Shown here piece by piece: positions 9,378-17,489 of a DNA stretch of 64,000 nucleotides. Both the position numbers and the translations under genes were made by a program. Each line of letters opens with the position of its first letter. Positions within the stretch are counted from its first letter, which is position 1. Source of the stretch: Akkermansia muciniphila (lineage in GTDB: Bacteria; Verrucomicrobiota; Verrucomicrobiia; Verrucomicrobiales; Akkermansiaceae); the NCBI RefSeq assembly GCF_030848305.1, contig NZ_CP114598.1, positions 2,170,001 to 2,234,000 of the forward strand, read 5' to 3'. The notes beneath the pieces were generated by a model, which saw only the letters and a list, made by a program, of their open reading frames with translations, had not been told where the DNA came from and searched no databases.

Positions 9378-12281
9378 CTAGAAACTCCTGGCCACACCGG
9401 CATTGACGCGGTGGTACAGGGAGTTTCCTCTCGCTTCCAGGCTGTAGCCTCCGTACACGCTCCAGCGCTCATTGCACTGCAGGGACGTGTTGTACTCCGC
9501 GCGCAGGCCGTGCCGTTCCGGGCTCACCGCCCTCCCTCTCCAGCTCATGTCGCTGTACGGGCTGTACACCGTTCCTTCCGGCGCGTCCTGCAGGACGTCT
9601 CCCACGTAGGACACGCGCAGGGCCTGCGCCCACGGCCTTCCCTTCCATTCGTCCGTCCTGCCTATTTCCAGCCCCGCGGGAATGGACAGGCGCTTCAGCG
9701 TCGCCCCTCCGAAATCACGGCCGTACCCTCCCTGTTCCCGGAAGGCGTCCTGCGTGCCGTGCGTGAATTCCACCCTCAGGAAGGGCGTCAGCCTCCACCC
9801 TCCGGCATAGTCCGCCGTCCGGGACACTTCCGCCTGCGCCAGCCACGTCTCGTTGTTCCATTTGGCCGCGGATGCCGGAGCTCCGCCCAGGCGGCTGTTC
9901 ATTTTGTTGTGCGTCTCCGCCCACGTGAGGCTTCCCTTGAAGGTCCAGCGGGCGCGCCTGCTTTCTTCCAGCAGACGGCCCCAGTACAGGGAGCCCATCC
10001 GGGTGTCCTGCGTGTTCCGGCCCTGGAAGTCCCGGCTTTTGGCATGCCCGTAGAGCTGGCCGAAGGCGATCCCCCAGATGCCGTTGTCATGGCCGAACCC
10101 GCTGTCCGCCCCCACGGAGTAGCCGCCTCCGTTGTAGTCGTAGCCGTCCACGCCTCCCCGGCTGCGCTGCCGGGCGAAGTCTCCCAGGCCCATGCCCCAG
10201 AGGTCGCGCGCATGCTTGTCGGCCAGGCGGAAGGCGTTCAGGCGGGAAAGGACATTGCCGCCCAGGGCCGCCGCGTTGGAGGCCGAGCTCCAGAGGGAGT
10301 TGAAGGCCAGCTCACCGGCCAGTTCCGGGTCAATGCTGCTGATGGGGGTTCCGTCCGCCTTCCAGACCAGCTGGAGCTGTTCGGCATAGCCGTCCCCGTC
10401 GGCGTCCGTCCACCGGTGGCTCCAGGTTCCCGTGTAGGAGTAGGGGGAGTCCACCCGGTCCGTTCCCGTGGCCTGGGAGACGACCCCGTCAAAGTTTCCC
10501 TGAAGGGTGTGTTCCGCGTCCGTCAGCACGTGGAAGACGCGGTCCTGTTTCCAGGAGCGGTCCGCGTAGAAGAAGGGGGCGTTGGAGCCCGTGTCCGCCA
10601 CGCCGATGAGGCCTCCGGCCGTGAAGGATTGGGCTGCGGAGAGCGTCAGGCCCGGGCCGAAGTCCGGCCCGGCCTGGAGCTGGTGGCGCATGTCGAAGGT
10701 GAAGCCGCGGGAGAAGTCGGCGGTGTTGGCGTTGATGAAGGCGCTGTCTCCGGGGCGCAGCACGGCGTCCCTGCCGGAGAGGGAGAAGGAGGTGGCGTTG
10801 GCCGTGCTTCCTCCGGTGATTTCCAGTGTGCCCTGCCGCACCGTCAGGGAGGAGCCTTGGTCGTTAATGATGTCTTCAAGATTCCTGCCGAAGACGGCGC
10901 CGTGTTCCAACAGGAGGGCGCCGCCATAGAGGGTGGTGTCGGCCACGAAGTTGTTGTACCGGCTGGCGGCGAGGTGGGCTTCATCCCCCTGGTAGAGTTC
11001 GCCGCTGAAAATGATGGTTCCGTTTGTGTCGTGAACCTTCCCTTCCTCATCCGTGTAGCGGTTGAGCGTGAAGGTTTCCCTGGCGTCGGGCAGTATGTCC
11101 GAAGTGATCGGGTCGTTGAAGCGGATTTCGCGCCCCTGCGCCGCGGCAAGCGTCAGCACGGTATTGCCGTCGTTTATGTGAATGGCATTGGCGATGCCGT
11201 TTCGTAACGTATCCAGGGAGAATGCATTCCCGTCGAAGACTCCCCCGGTCATGTTGCCGCTGAAGAGCACGTCCTTCGTCAGAGCATGGAGGGAAAGGGC
11301 AGCGCTTGAGGAAACGTGAATAGCTCCTCCTGATGTTGTGGCATAGTTGTTCATGAATGTTGCCCCGTCTTGGAAGATAAAATCGGAGCCGGCGGCAACA
11401 ATTGCTCCTCCAAAAGCGCTCTGTGATGAATTAATAACTTGATTTCTGGCGAAAACAGCGTTGCTTCCAAGAGTGATTGTTCCGCCGTAGCTGTAAATGG
11501 ACCCGCCATAGATATGGTTTCCACGATAGCTGGCGATTCTGGACGAATTATCGAAAAAGGCAGCGTTGTCCCCTATGGTCACGCTCCCCCCGCTGTTATA
11601 AATCACACCAGCATACAGGTCGTATTCCGAAGTGGACATAATCACATTGCCGGAGAAGATTGCTCCGTTCCCCATGGTCAGGTGATTGTCGATATTCATA
11701 ATCAATCCACCGTTCCCGGCAGATTTCCCAGCAACGTCTGAAACACGAGTATTGTTGTGGAAAACGACACCGTCTCCAAACGTTGTGGGAGTGCTAACTT
11801 CCACTACGTAGTATCCATCATCGCACTGGGTAAACTGGACCCGGCCCGTTATTTTTATGGAAGAAGCCTCTAACTCATCAGTAATGAGGGGCCGGCTGAA
11901 ATTGCTCCAGATGATGGAATCCATTTCCAGAATCACGTTGTCTTGCTGTTTTGCGGGAGCATACAGTTGCTTGTCAAGACCCAGCCCGGACAGGTTGATG
12001 GTGCGGAAAGTTCCCGAATCATTGGAACGAAAATTGACGGCGGCCGGCAGGCTGGTTTTCAGGGTAGCATCGTCATTGTGCAGAATAACGGTGTCTCCGG
12101 AAGACAGAGTCCCGGAAACGGCCAGTTCCTGAAGCGTGGCGTATACGTTCCGGTCCTTGTTGGTTGTCTGGGAGGCATCCACCATGAATTCCGCCGCGGT
12201 AGCGGCGGAAGCCAGTGTTACGGCAACAAGGAAGTGTGTCAGGAGAAAACGGCGTAATGTTAATGGAATAGTAATTTTCAT
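9378..12281 (-). CDS. Autotransporter with Pmp-like repeats (type V secretion)
   Basis: About 967 residues. The signal peptide is MKITIPLTLRRFLLTHFLVA with cleavage near ATAA/EF. The passenger (about 30-650) is a beta-helix-type region with recurring FxxN motifs (FHNN, FSGN, FFDN, FARN, FMNN, FSGN) and GGAI/GGSI/GGLI motifs, the combination that defines chlamydial polymorphic membrane proteins. The last 270 residues form a beta-barrel translocator (aromatic-rich alternating strands such as GYSVGADSGFGHDNGIWGIAFG) ending in a C-terminal Phe, the outer-membrane insertion signal. Likely an adhesin or surface protein. Translation may also start at 12293; 12281 leaves a better leader after the predicted promoter. 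Confidence 0.85.
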   Translation of the reverse strand: MKITIPLTLRRFLLTHFLVAVTLASAATAAEFMVDASQTTNKDRNVYATLQELAVSGTLSSGDTVILHNDDATLKTSLPAAVNFRSNDSGTFRTINLSGLGLDKQLYAPAKQQDNVILEMDSIIWSNFSRPLITDELEASSIKITGRVQFTQCDDGYYVVEVSTPTTFGDGVVFHNNTRVSDVAGKSAGNGGLIMNIDNHLTMGNGAIFSGNVIMSTSEYDLYAGVIYNSGGSVTIGDNAAFFDNSSRIASYRGNHIYGGSIYSYGGTITLGSNAVFARNQVINSSQSAFGGAIVAAGSDFIFQDGATFMNNYATTSGGAIHVSSSAALSLHALTKDVLFSGNMTGGVFDGNAFSLDTLRNGIANAIHINDGNTVLTLAAAQGREIRFNDPITSDILPDARETFTLNRYTDEEGKVHDTNGTIIFSGELYQGDEAHLAASRYNNFVADTTLYGGALLLEHGAVFGRNLEDIINDQGSSLTVRQGTLEITGGSTANATSFSLSGRDAVLRPGDSAFINANTADFSRGFTFDMRHQLQAGPDFGPGLTLSAAQSFTAGGLIGVADTGSNAPFFYADRSWKQDRVFHVLTDAEHTLQGNFDGVVSQATGTDRVDSPYSYTGTWSHRWTDADGDGYAEQLQLVWKADGTPISSIDPELAGELAFNSLWSSASNAAALGGNVLSRLNAFRLADKHARDLWGMGLGDFARQRSRGGVDGYDYNGGGYSVGADSGFGHDNGIWGIAFGQLYGHAKSRDFQGRNTQDTRMGSLYWGRLLEESRRARWTFKGSLTWAETHNKMNSRLGGAPASAAKWNNETWLAQAEVSRTADYAGGWRLTPFLRVEFTHGTQDAFREQGGYGRDFGGATLKRLSIPAGLEIGRTDEWKGRPWAQALRVSYVGDVLQDAPEGTVYSPYSDMSWRGRAVSPERHGLRAEYNTSLQCNERWSVYGGYSLEARGNSLYHRVNAGVARSF

Positions 12282-12310
12282 AATAATTATCATTAATATG
12301 AGGACGCCGC

Positions 12311-12340
12311 ATCATAGGAGGATTTTTAATCCGCTGTCAA
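12311..12340 (-). promoter_or_regulatory. Sigma-70-like promoter of the autotransporter
   Basis: On the minus strand TTGACA (12335-12340), an 18-nt spacer and TATGAT (12311-12316) form a near-consensus housekeeping promoter about 30 nt before the autotransporter start codon. The spacer contains the palindrome GGATTAAAAATCC, so a protein bound there would block or shape transcription. Confidence 0.6.
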
Positions 12341-12591
12341 TCCTATTAATTTGATAGGAATTAATTTTTTCATATCGTTTTGGCGGATGTTTCGGGAAAA
12401 ATAATAAGAATATATTGACCATGAACATATAACAACGCAACTTCAACCAAGGGGTAAAACAGACGGCTGTACTTTTCCGGGTCACAAAACGCCGGACTTC
12501 TCCAGAAAAGCATATTCCAGGGAAATTAGAATATTTTCTAATATATTCATTGTTAAAACGTTATTTTAACAGCGGATTAAAAATCCGCTGT
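12320..12591. repeat. 18-bp inverted repeat flanking a 231-bp AT-rich segment
   Basis: The left arm at 12320-12337 (GGATTTTTAATCCGCTGT) is the exact reverse complement of the right arm at 12569-12586. The right arm is itself part of a perfect palindrome at 12569-12591 (10-bp arms, 3-nt centre). The interval also holds two smaller palindromes: TTAGAA-TATT-TTCTAA at 12526-12541 and GTTAAAA-CGTTA-TTTTAAC at 12552-12570. The left arm overlaps the -35 element of the autotransporter promoter. This is compatible with an invertible promoter or with paired operator sites. Confidence 0.7.
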
Positions 12592-12991
12592 CAGCAACCC
12601 TTTTCCCCGGCGCCATGAAAACCTTTGAAGATTATCTGGAACCGTTTTATCCTTAATTATTTATTCTTTTTATGAAAGAATATTGCATTCCAATGTTGTT
12701 TCCGGGCAACTTGGGGGTACGTTCCCTTCCGGGGAAATTCGGAGAATGAATTTTTGTTGAAATTTTGTATTTCCCTTTTCCCCGGAGATCACGGGAATCA
12801 ATGGATGCGGGCATGAAGAACCCCTTCTGTAACGCAGGTGGTAAGGGAGACGGATAAACGCCCATCAAAAAGGCCGGGAGCCGGATTTTAGCCGTGTGCG
12901 CGGGCCGCGGGAAAGAACAGGGCAGGGAGAAAGCTGGGGGAAAAGGGGCGCCTTGCAGATGCCGGCGCCCCTTTGAAAAACGGTGAATGCG
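12592..12991. other. Intergenic region, no convincing gene
   Basis: 400 nt between the inverted repeat and fucA. It contains a 13-codon ORF at 12615-12656 (MKTFEDYLEPFYP) and a 71-codon minus-strand ORF at 12653-12868 with no family features. I do not call either a gene. Confidence 0.5.
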
Positions 12992-13807
12992 CTATTTGCC
13001 GGATTTGCCCAGCCTGTACCCGGCGTAGGTTTCCGTATTGTACAGGGGCTGATTGTCCGGCACGGCGTAGCCGATGGATTTGCGAATAGCGAGGAAGTCC
13101 GCCACGCCTTCCGGCCCCACCTGGTTCAAAGGCGCTTTGTGCAGGCCGGCCATCAGCACCATGCGGCAGTAGGTGTCCGCATTTTCCATGAACCATTCCG
13201 CTTCTTCCACGTCACGTGCTCCGGTAATGACTCCGTGGTTTTCCATGAAAACGACGGTGGACTGTTTGGCAGCTTCCGCCACAGCCCGGGCCGTTTCCAG
13301 AGAACCGGGCGTTCCGTAAGGGGCCAGCGGGATATGTCCCAGGAAGATATCCGCTTCCGGATTAATTCCGGAGGGGGGAACCTGTCCGGCAAACAGGAAA
13401 GCATTGCAGTGTGGGGGGTGGGCATGAATGCAGGCATTGACTCCCACGGATTTCATCATGGCAATGTGCGTTTTCACCTCGCTGGTGGAGGGGCGTATGC
13501 CCGCCTTCTGGCGCGCGTCCATGTCCACCATGCAGATGTCTTCCACAGTCATGAAGCCTTTGGAGCACAGGGTAGGGGAGCAGAGCAGCAGGTTCTGGGC
13601 CACGCGCACGGAGATATTGCCCCCGTTGCCGTCCACATATTCCCGGTTCCACAGGCGGCGCCCTATGTCGCACATGCGTTCCTTGATGACCAGAATTTCC
13701 GGGGAATGGAAGAATTCATTCACTTCCTCCCGCGTGACGGGGTTGTATTTTTCCCATGGGAACACTTTGTCCGGAAGGGGGGGGGAGATTGACCAGTCTT
13801 CTGACAT
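12992..13807 (-). CDS. fucA: Class II aldolase, probably L-fuculose-1-phosphate aldolase
   Basis: 271 residues. Class II aldolase/adducin fold with the zinc ligands in HAHPPHCNAF (two or three His), the downstream FMENHGVI His and the phosphate-binding NGGNISVR near the N-terminus. STSEVKTHIAMM contains the catalytic Glu region. The family cleaves fuculose-1-phosphate (or rhamnulose-1-phosphate) to dihydroxyacetone phosphate and lactaldehyde; the fucose assignment comes from the adjacent fucI and fucP. The start at 13807 (MSEDWSISPP) is chosen because the upstream 47 codons overlap fucK and are not family-like. Last gene of the fuc cluster, 19 nt after fucK. Confidence 0.88.
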   Translation of the reverse strand: MSEDWSISPPLPDKVFPWEKYNPVTREEVNEFFHSPEILVIKERMCDIGRRLWNREYVDGNGGNISVRVAQNLLLCSPTLCSKGFMTVEDICMVDMDARQKAGIRPSTSEVKTHIAMMKSVGVNACIHAHPPHCNAFLFAGQVPPSGINPEADIFLGHIPLAPYGTPGSLETARAVAEAAKQSTVVFMENHGVITGARDVEEAEWFMENADTYCRMVLMAGLHKAPLNQVGPEGVADFLAIRKSIGYAVPDNQPLYNTETYAGYRLGKSGK

Positions 13808-13826
13808 ATTGAGATGTAATAGCGTG

Positions 13827-15251
13827 TTATTGATTGAGATTTTCGTAGGCGGCTTCCTGGGAACCCGGCATGTATGTCCGGTAGGTAATGCCGAAGGCGT
13901 CCCGGGCCTGCTCCGGCGTAGAGTACACCCCGGCGCCCGCAAAAGCAAACATGGATGCTCCCAATACCGTACTTTCTGAAACTTCAGAGACTTTTACGGG
14001 AATCCGGAGAATGTCCGCCCTTATCTGGGTCCAGACGCTGTTTCTGGCGCCTCCGCCCACCAGGATAAGGAATTCGCTTTTGAACCCGCCCACGGATTCC
14101 AAACGGCGCAGACGGGATTTCAGCCGCCAGGTGAGCGCTTCCATGGCGGCGCGGTAGATATGGCCGCGTGTTCTTCCCAGAACTAGGCCGTTGATGGAGC
14201 CTTTCCGGTCTCCGGAGGCCAGGAAGTCCGGAATCATGGTTACGCCGTCGCAACCGGGAGGGACGACGGCCGCTTCCGCGTCCATGGCGTCATAGGATTC
14301 CCCGTGAAAGCAGGCTGCTTTCACCCATTCGATAATGCCGGAACCCAGCCATTGAAGCCCGGGGTTGAGCAGGCTGGATTCCGCGTCGAATTCCGCTGTG
14401 GCGCCGTCCTCATAATCTTCCCGGGTCAGCGTGGCCTGCGCGGAGCGCGCCATCAGGATTTCCCATGTGCCGGAGGAAAGGACGGGCTGGTCCTTTGCCG
14501 CGCCGGATCCGAAAATGGCGAACTGGGTGTCATGCCCGGCGGAAATGACGGGAATACCCTCCAGGGCTGGGAGATTCATCGCGTCTGCCGCTTCCGGCGT
14601 AAGGTGGCCGATAGTTTCCCCTGCATTCACGATGGCAGGAAAGAGGCTGCGTCTCAGGCCGAGGCGGTTCAAAATAAGTTCGGAAAAATCTCCCGTTTCC
14701 AGATCCGTGAGCTGGGAGGTCCCTGCCATGGTCCGGTCTGTCGCCATGATGCCGGTGAGCCTGTACGCCAGCAGGTTGGAGATGAAGAGCCACGCATGGG
14801 CTTTTTTCAGAAGTTCCGGGCGGTTTTCCTTGAGCCAGATGAGTTTGTAAATGGTATTGAAGGCAAAGGCCCCCACGCCGGAGATACGGTTAAGTTCCTC
14901 TTGCGGGATATATTTGCCGATGTTTTTCATGACCTCCGCTGTGCGGGGGCATTTCCAGGAGATGACTGGATAGAGCAGATTGCCGGCGTCATCCACAAGC
15001 GCCCCGTCCACGCCAAAGGTGGTAACCGTGGCGGCCACCACCTGTTTGACATCCAGGCCTTCCAGGGCTTTCACGGCACATTCGGAGAGCTGTTTGAAAA
15101 TCCGGTCGGCGTCCCAGATATGAAATTCGGGATTTTCCTCACCGGGCAGCGTGGCGTTCGGCTGTGCGGCTTTCCCCACAATGACGCCTTGTTCATTCAC
15201 AACCATGGCGCGCACGTTAGTCGCGCCGCAGTCCAAGCAAAGGGAGTACAT
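13827..15251 (-). CDS. fucK: FGGY sugar kinase, probably L-fuculokinase
   Basis: 474 residues. FGGY kinase with the N-terminal phosphate-binding fold YSLCLDCGATNVRAMVV, the central substrate-binding segment TTFGVDGALVDDAGN, ISAGHDTQFA with the catalytic Asp and the C-terminal ATP-binding LVGGGARNSVWTQIRADIL. ATP phosphorylates L-fuculose to L-fuculose-1-phosphate. Close relatives include rhamnulokinase; context (fucI upstream, aldolase downstream) points to fuculose. It is separated from fucI by about 430 nt that hold a decayed gene. Confidence 0.88.
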   Translation of the reverse strand: MYSLCLDCGATNVRAMVVNEQGVIVGKAAQPNATLPGEENPEFHIWDADRIFKQLSECAVKALEGLDVKQVVAATVTTFGVDGALVDDAGNLLYPVISWKCPRTAEVMKNIGKYIPQEELNRISGVGAFAFNTIYKLIWLKENRPELLKKAHAWLFISNLLAYRLTGIMATDRTMAGTSQLTDLETGDFSELILNRLGLRRSLFPAIVNAGETIGHLTPEAADAMNLPALEGIPVISAGHDTQFAIFGSGAAKDQPVLSSGTWEILMARSAQATLTREDYEDGATAEFDAESSLLNPGLQWLGSGIIEWVKAACFHGESYDAMDAEAAVVPPGCDGVTMIPDFLASGDRKGSINGLVLGRTRGHIYRAAMEALTWRLKSRLRRLESVGGFKSEFLILVGGGARNSVWTQIRADILRIPVKVSEVSESTVLGASMFAFAGAGVYSTPEQARDAFGITYRTYMPGSQEAAYENLNQ

Positions 15252-15275
15252 GAGTTAAGAGTTAATCGTGAAAAG

Positions 15276-15630
15276 TTAATAGGAATCCGGTTGAGCTGTT
15301 TTGTTAATAGAAATGAGCATGTTAAGGATTTCTGTGCAGTCCTGGTCGATAAAGAATACTTCCTTTTTCGTCAGGCTTCCGGCGGCATGCGGCAGTTTAA
15401 GCCATGTATGCGTCTCGGAACATTCCTTCAGGATATGCGGGTTTTGGGAAAGAAATCCCTTCTGCTGCTTCCATAGACAGCTTCGGATAAATTGGCGGCA
15501 ATGCCCGTACCGGAACGTATGAGCCGGATGGGCAATTCCCGCTTGCCTCCTGCTTTTTCAAGCGCCTGCATCATTGAATGATGCGGCCCGAGAAAGAAAA
15601 GCTTTTAGAGGAAACGAGACTTTCTGCCAT
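15276..15630 (-). pseudogene. Decayed four-helix-bundle (23S rRNA IVS-like) protein gene
   Basis: Three overlapping frames on the minus strand together give a complete four-helix-bundle protein. Frame 1 starts at ATG 15630 (SLVSSKSFSFSGRIIQ). Frame 2 gives LPIRLIRSGTGIAANLSEAV, then GSSRRDF. Frame 3 gives HILKECSETHTWLKL, then EVFFIDQDCTEILNMLISIN, ending at TAA 15276-15278. These match the family hallmarks (LLRSGTSIGANxSEA, LKECSETxYWL, LLKLLISIIKT). Two single-base losses, near 15573 and near 15465, restore a 119-codon ORF, the usual family size. It is inserted between fucI and fucK in the same direction. The family's function is unknown; members are often mobile and occur inside rRNA genes. 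Confidence 0.75.
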
Positions 15631-15680
15631 GTTTTATCCGAAGCTGTTAACTATTACCTATTAACTGTTGCCTTTCGTTT

Positions 15681-17489
15681 TCAGTATTTCCCGTACAGCG
15701 GGCCGTAGTTGGCGCAGGCGCGGAAATCAGCCCCTTCCGGATCCGCAGTGCCGTGGAGACCCCAGGCGGAGGGGCGGTAGATTTGGTCATCCGGAATGTT
15801 ATGGGCGTATACGGGAATGCGCAGCATGGAGGCCATCGTCAGGATGTCCGCGCCGATGTGGCCGTAAGTAAAGGCTCCGTGGTTGGCTCCCATGTTGGCC
15901 ATGACGCTGTACACGTCCGTAAAGGCTCCCTTGCCGGTCAGGCGCGGGGCGAACCAGGTGGTCGGCCAGCCCGGATCGGTGCGTTCGTCCAGGGTTTTGT
16001 GCACCTCGGCAGGCAGCTCCACGGACCAGCCTTCCGCCACGATCAGAACGGGGCCGAGCCCCTTGACGATGTTCAGGCGCATCATGGTGACGGGGGCGCC
16101 GCCCCTGGTGACGTAATGGACGGAGTAGCCGCCGCCGCGGAAGTATTCCCGGTTGGCCGGGCACCAGACGGCTTGCTCCATCATGGTTTTCGCATCGTCC
16201 GGGGTGACGTCCCAGTGTTTTTTCATGACGGGCTGTCCGTCCTTGTCCGTGCAGGCCATGCAGCCGTCCAGGGCGGCGGAGCCGGAATTGATGAGGTGGA
16301 TGATGCCGTCCTTGGCATGGCCTTCCAGCGTATAACCCGTGACGCGCTTCACGGCTTCCGGGCTCCAGTAGGTGCGAACGTCCGCGAAGACGTTGGCTTG
16401 TCCGGTCAGCAGATAGCCGAAGAGGAGGCAGGCGCCGTTGAGAGAGTCATTTTCCGTGGCGAAGGGAAGCGGGGCGCGCGGGCCGTTCCAGTCAAAGGTG
16501 GAGTTAAGCAAGGTTTCCGCAATGTCTCCGTTCGGGTAAAAGTCCGTCCAGTGGCGCTGGCCCTGGAAACCGCCGGCAATGGCCTGGTAACCCAGGGATT
16601 CTTCTTCGCGGTCGATTTTCTTGAGTTTGGGATTGCCCTGCATCATATCGCGGAAGATCATGGCCATCAGCACGCTTTCCCTGAAGGTTTTGCGGCGTCC
16701 GGCTTCGTCCAGCTTCAGGTCCGGGCGGTTTTTGTCCTCGGCGAATTTAAAGACGGAGTCCGCCCATTGCATGGCGAGGTCGAATTCCGCTTCGTCATAA
16801 ATCTTCTGGTCCATGCGGCGGCGCACTTCCGTCATATCCACGGCCTGTACGCGGATGCCCAGGTAATTTTCCCAGAAAGACTGGTCCACGATGGAACCGG
16901 CAATGCCCATGGAGCAGCCGCCGATGGAGAGATAGCCTTTTCCGCGGAGGGTGGCTACGGCGAGGCCGGCGCGGCAGAAGCGCAGGATTTTTTCAGCTAC
17001 GTCTTCCGGAATGGAAGTGTCCGTGGCGTCCTGCACGTCTTTTCCATAAATGGAGAAAGCCGGGAACCCTTTCTGGTTCAGTCCGGCCAGCGCGGCGGCC
17101 AGGTACACGGCGCCGGGCCGTTCCGTGCCGTTGAAGCCCCAGATGGCCTTGGGAGTGAACGGATCCATGTCAAATGTTTCACTGCCGTAGCACCAGCAGG
17201 GCGTGACGGCCAGGGAGACGCCGACGTTGTTGGCCTTGAACTTGTCCGCGCAGGCGGCGGCTTCCGCCGGGCCGCCGATACAGGTGTCCGCGATTACGCA
17301 TTTAACGGGTTCGCCGGAGGCGTGACGGATGTTGGCCTCAATGAGGGCCGCCGCCGCCCTGGCCATGTTCATGGTTTGATCTTCCAGGGATTCCCGAACG
17401 CCGAGGCGGCGCCCGTCAATCGTGGGGCGGATTCCGATGGTTGGTAATGCTGTTTTCATATTTTGCGTAGGTGATGTGAAGCTGGTCAT
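15681..17489 (-). CDS. fucI: L-fucose isomerase
   Basis: 602 residues from 17489, or 592 from the alternative ATG at 17459 ([18 protein letters not shown]), which matches E. coli FucI (591) better. Family landmarks: [18 protein letters not shown] at the N-terminus, [32 protein letters not shown] and the metal-binding Glu and Asp region near [14 protein letters not shown], plus the C-terminal Mn-ligand His region. Interconverts L-fucose and L-fuculose using Mn2+ in the cytoplasm. The 17489 start overlaps the fucP stop by 4 nt (ATGA), which suggests translational coupling. No frameshift. Confidence 0.95.
   Translation of the reverse strand: MTSFTSPTQNMKTALPTIGIRPTIDGRRLGVRESLEDQTMNMARAAAALIEANIRHASGEPVKCVIADTCIGGPAEAAACADKFKANNVGVSLAVTPCWCYGSETFDMDPFTPKAIWGFNGTERPGAVYLAAALAGLNQKGFPAFSIYGKDVQDATDTSIPEDVAEKILRFCRAGLAVATLRGKGYLSIGGCSMGIAGSIVDQSFWENYLGIRVQAVDMTEVRRRMDQKIYDEAEFDLAMQWADSVFKFAEDKNRPDLKLDEAGRRKTFRESVLMAMIFRDMMQGNPKLKKIDREEESLGYQAIAGGFQGQRHWTDFYPNGDIAETLLNSTFDWNGPRAPLPFATENDSLNGACLLFGYLLTGQANVFADVRTYWSPEAVKRVTGYTLEGHAKDGIIHLINSGSAALDGCMACTDKDGQPVMKKHWDVTPDDAKTMMEQAVWCPANREYFRGGGYSVHYVTRGGAPVTMMRLNIVKGLGPVLIVAEGWSVELPAEVHKTLDERTDPGWPTTWFAPRLTGKGAFTDVYSVMANMGANHGAFTYGHIGADILTMASMLRIPVYAHNIPDDQIYRPSAWGLHGTADPEGADFRACANYGPLYGKY

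Noticed and set aside
9216-11207. 663-codon plus-strand ORF antisense to the autotransporter
   Set aside because: It covers the GC-rich barrel region of the minus-strand gene and has no family pattern; a chance frame opposite a codon-biased gene.
12653-12868. Minus-strand 71-codon ORF near the inverted repeat
   Set aside because: No family features or ribosome-binding site.
14304-15476. 390-codon plus-strand ORF over fucK and the four-helix-bundle remnant
   Set aside because: Antisense shadow of fucK; the remnant reads on the minus strand.
15753-17447. 564-codon plus-strand ORF antisense to fucI
   Set aside because: fucI is unmistakable on the other strand; the antisense product is low-complexity and unlike any protein.
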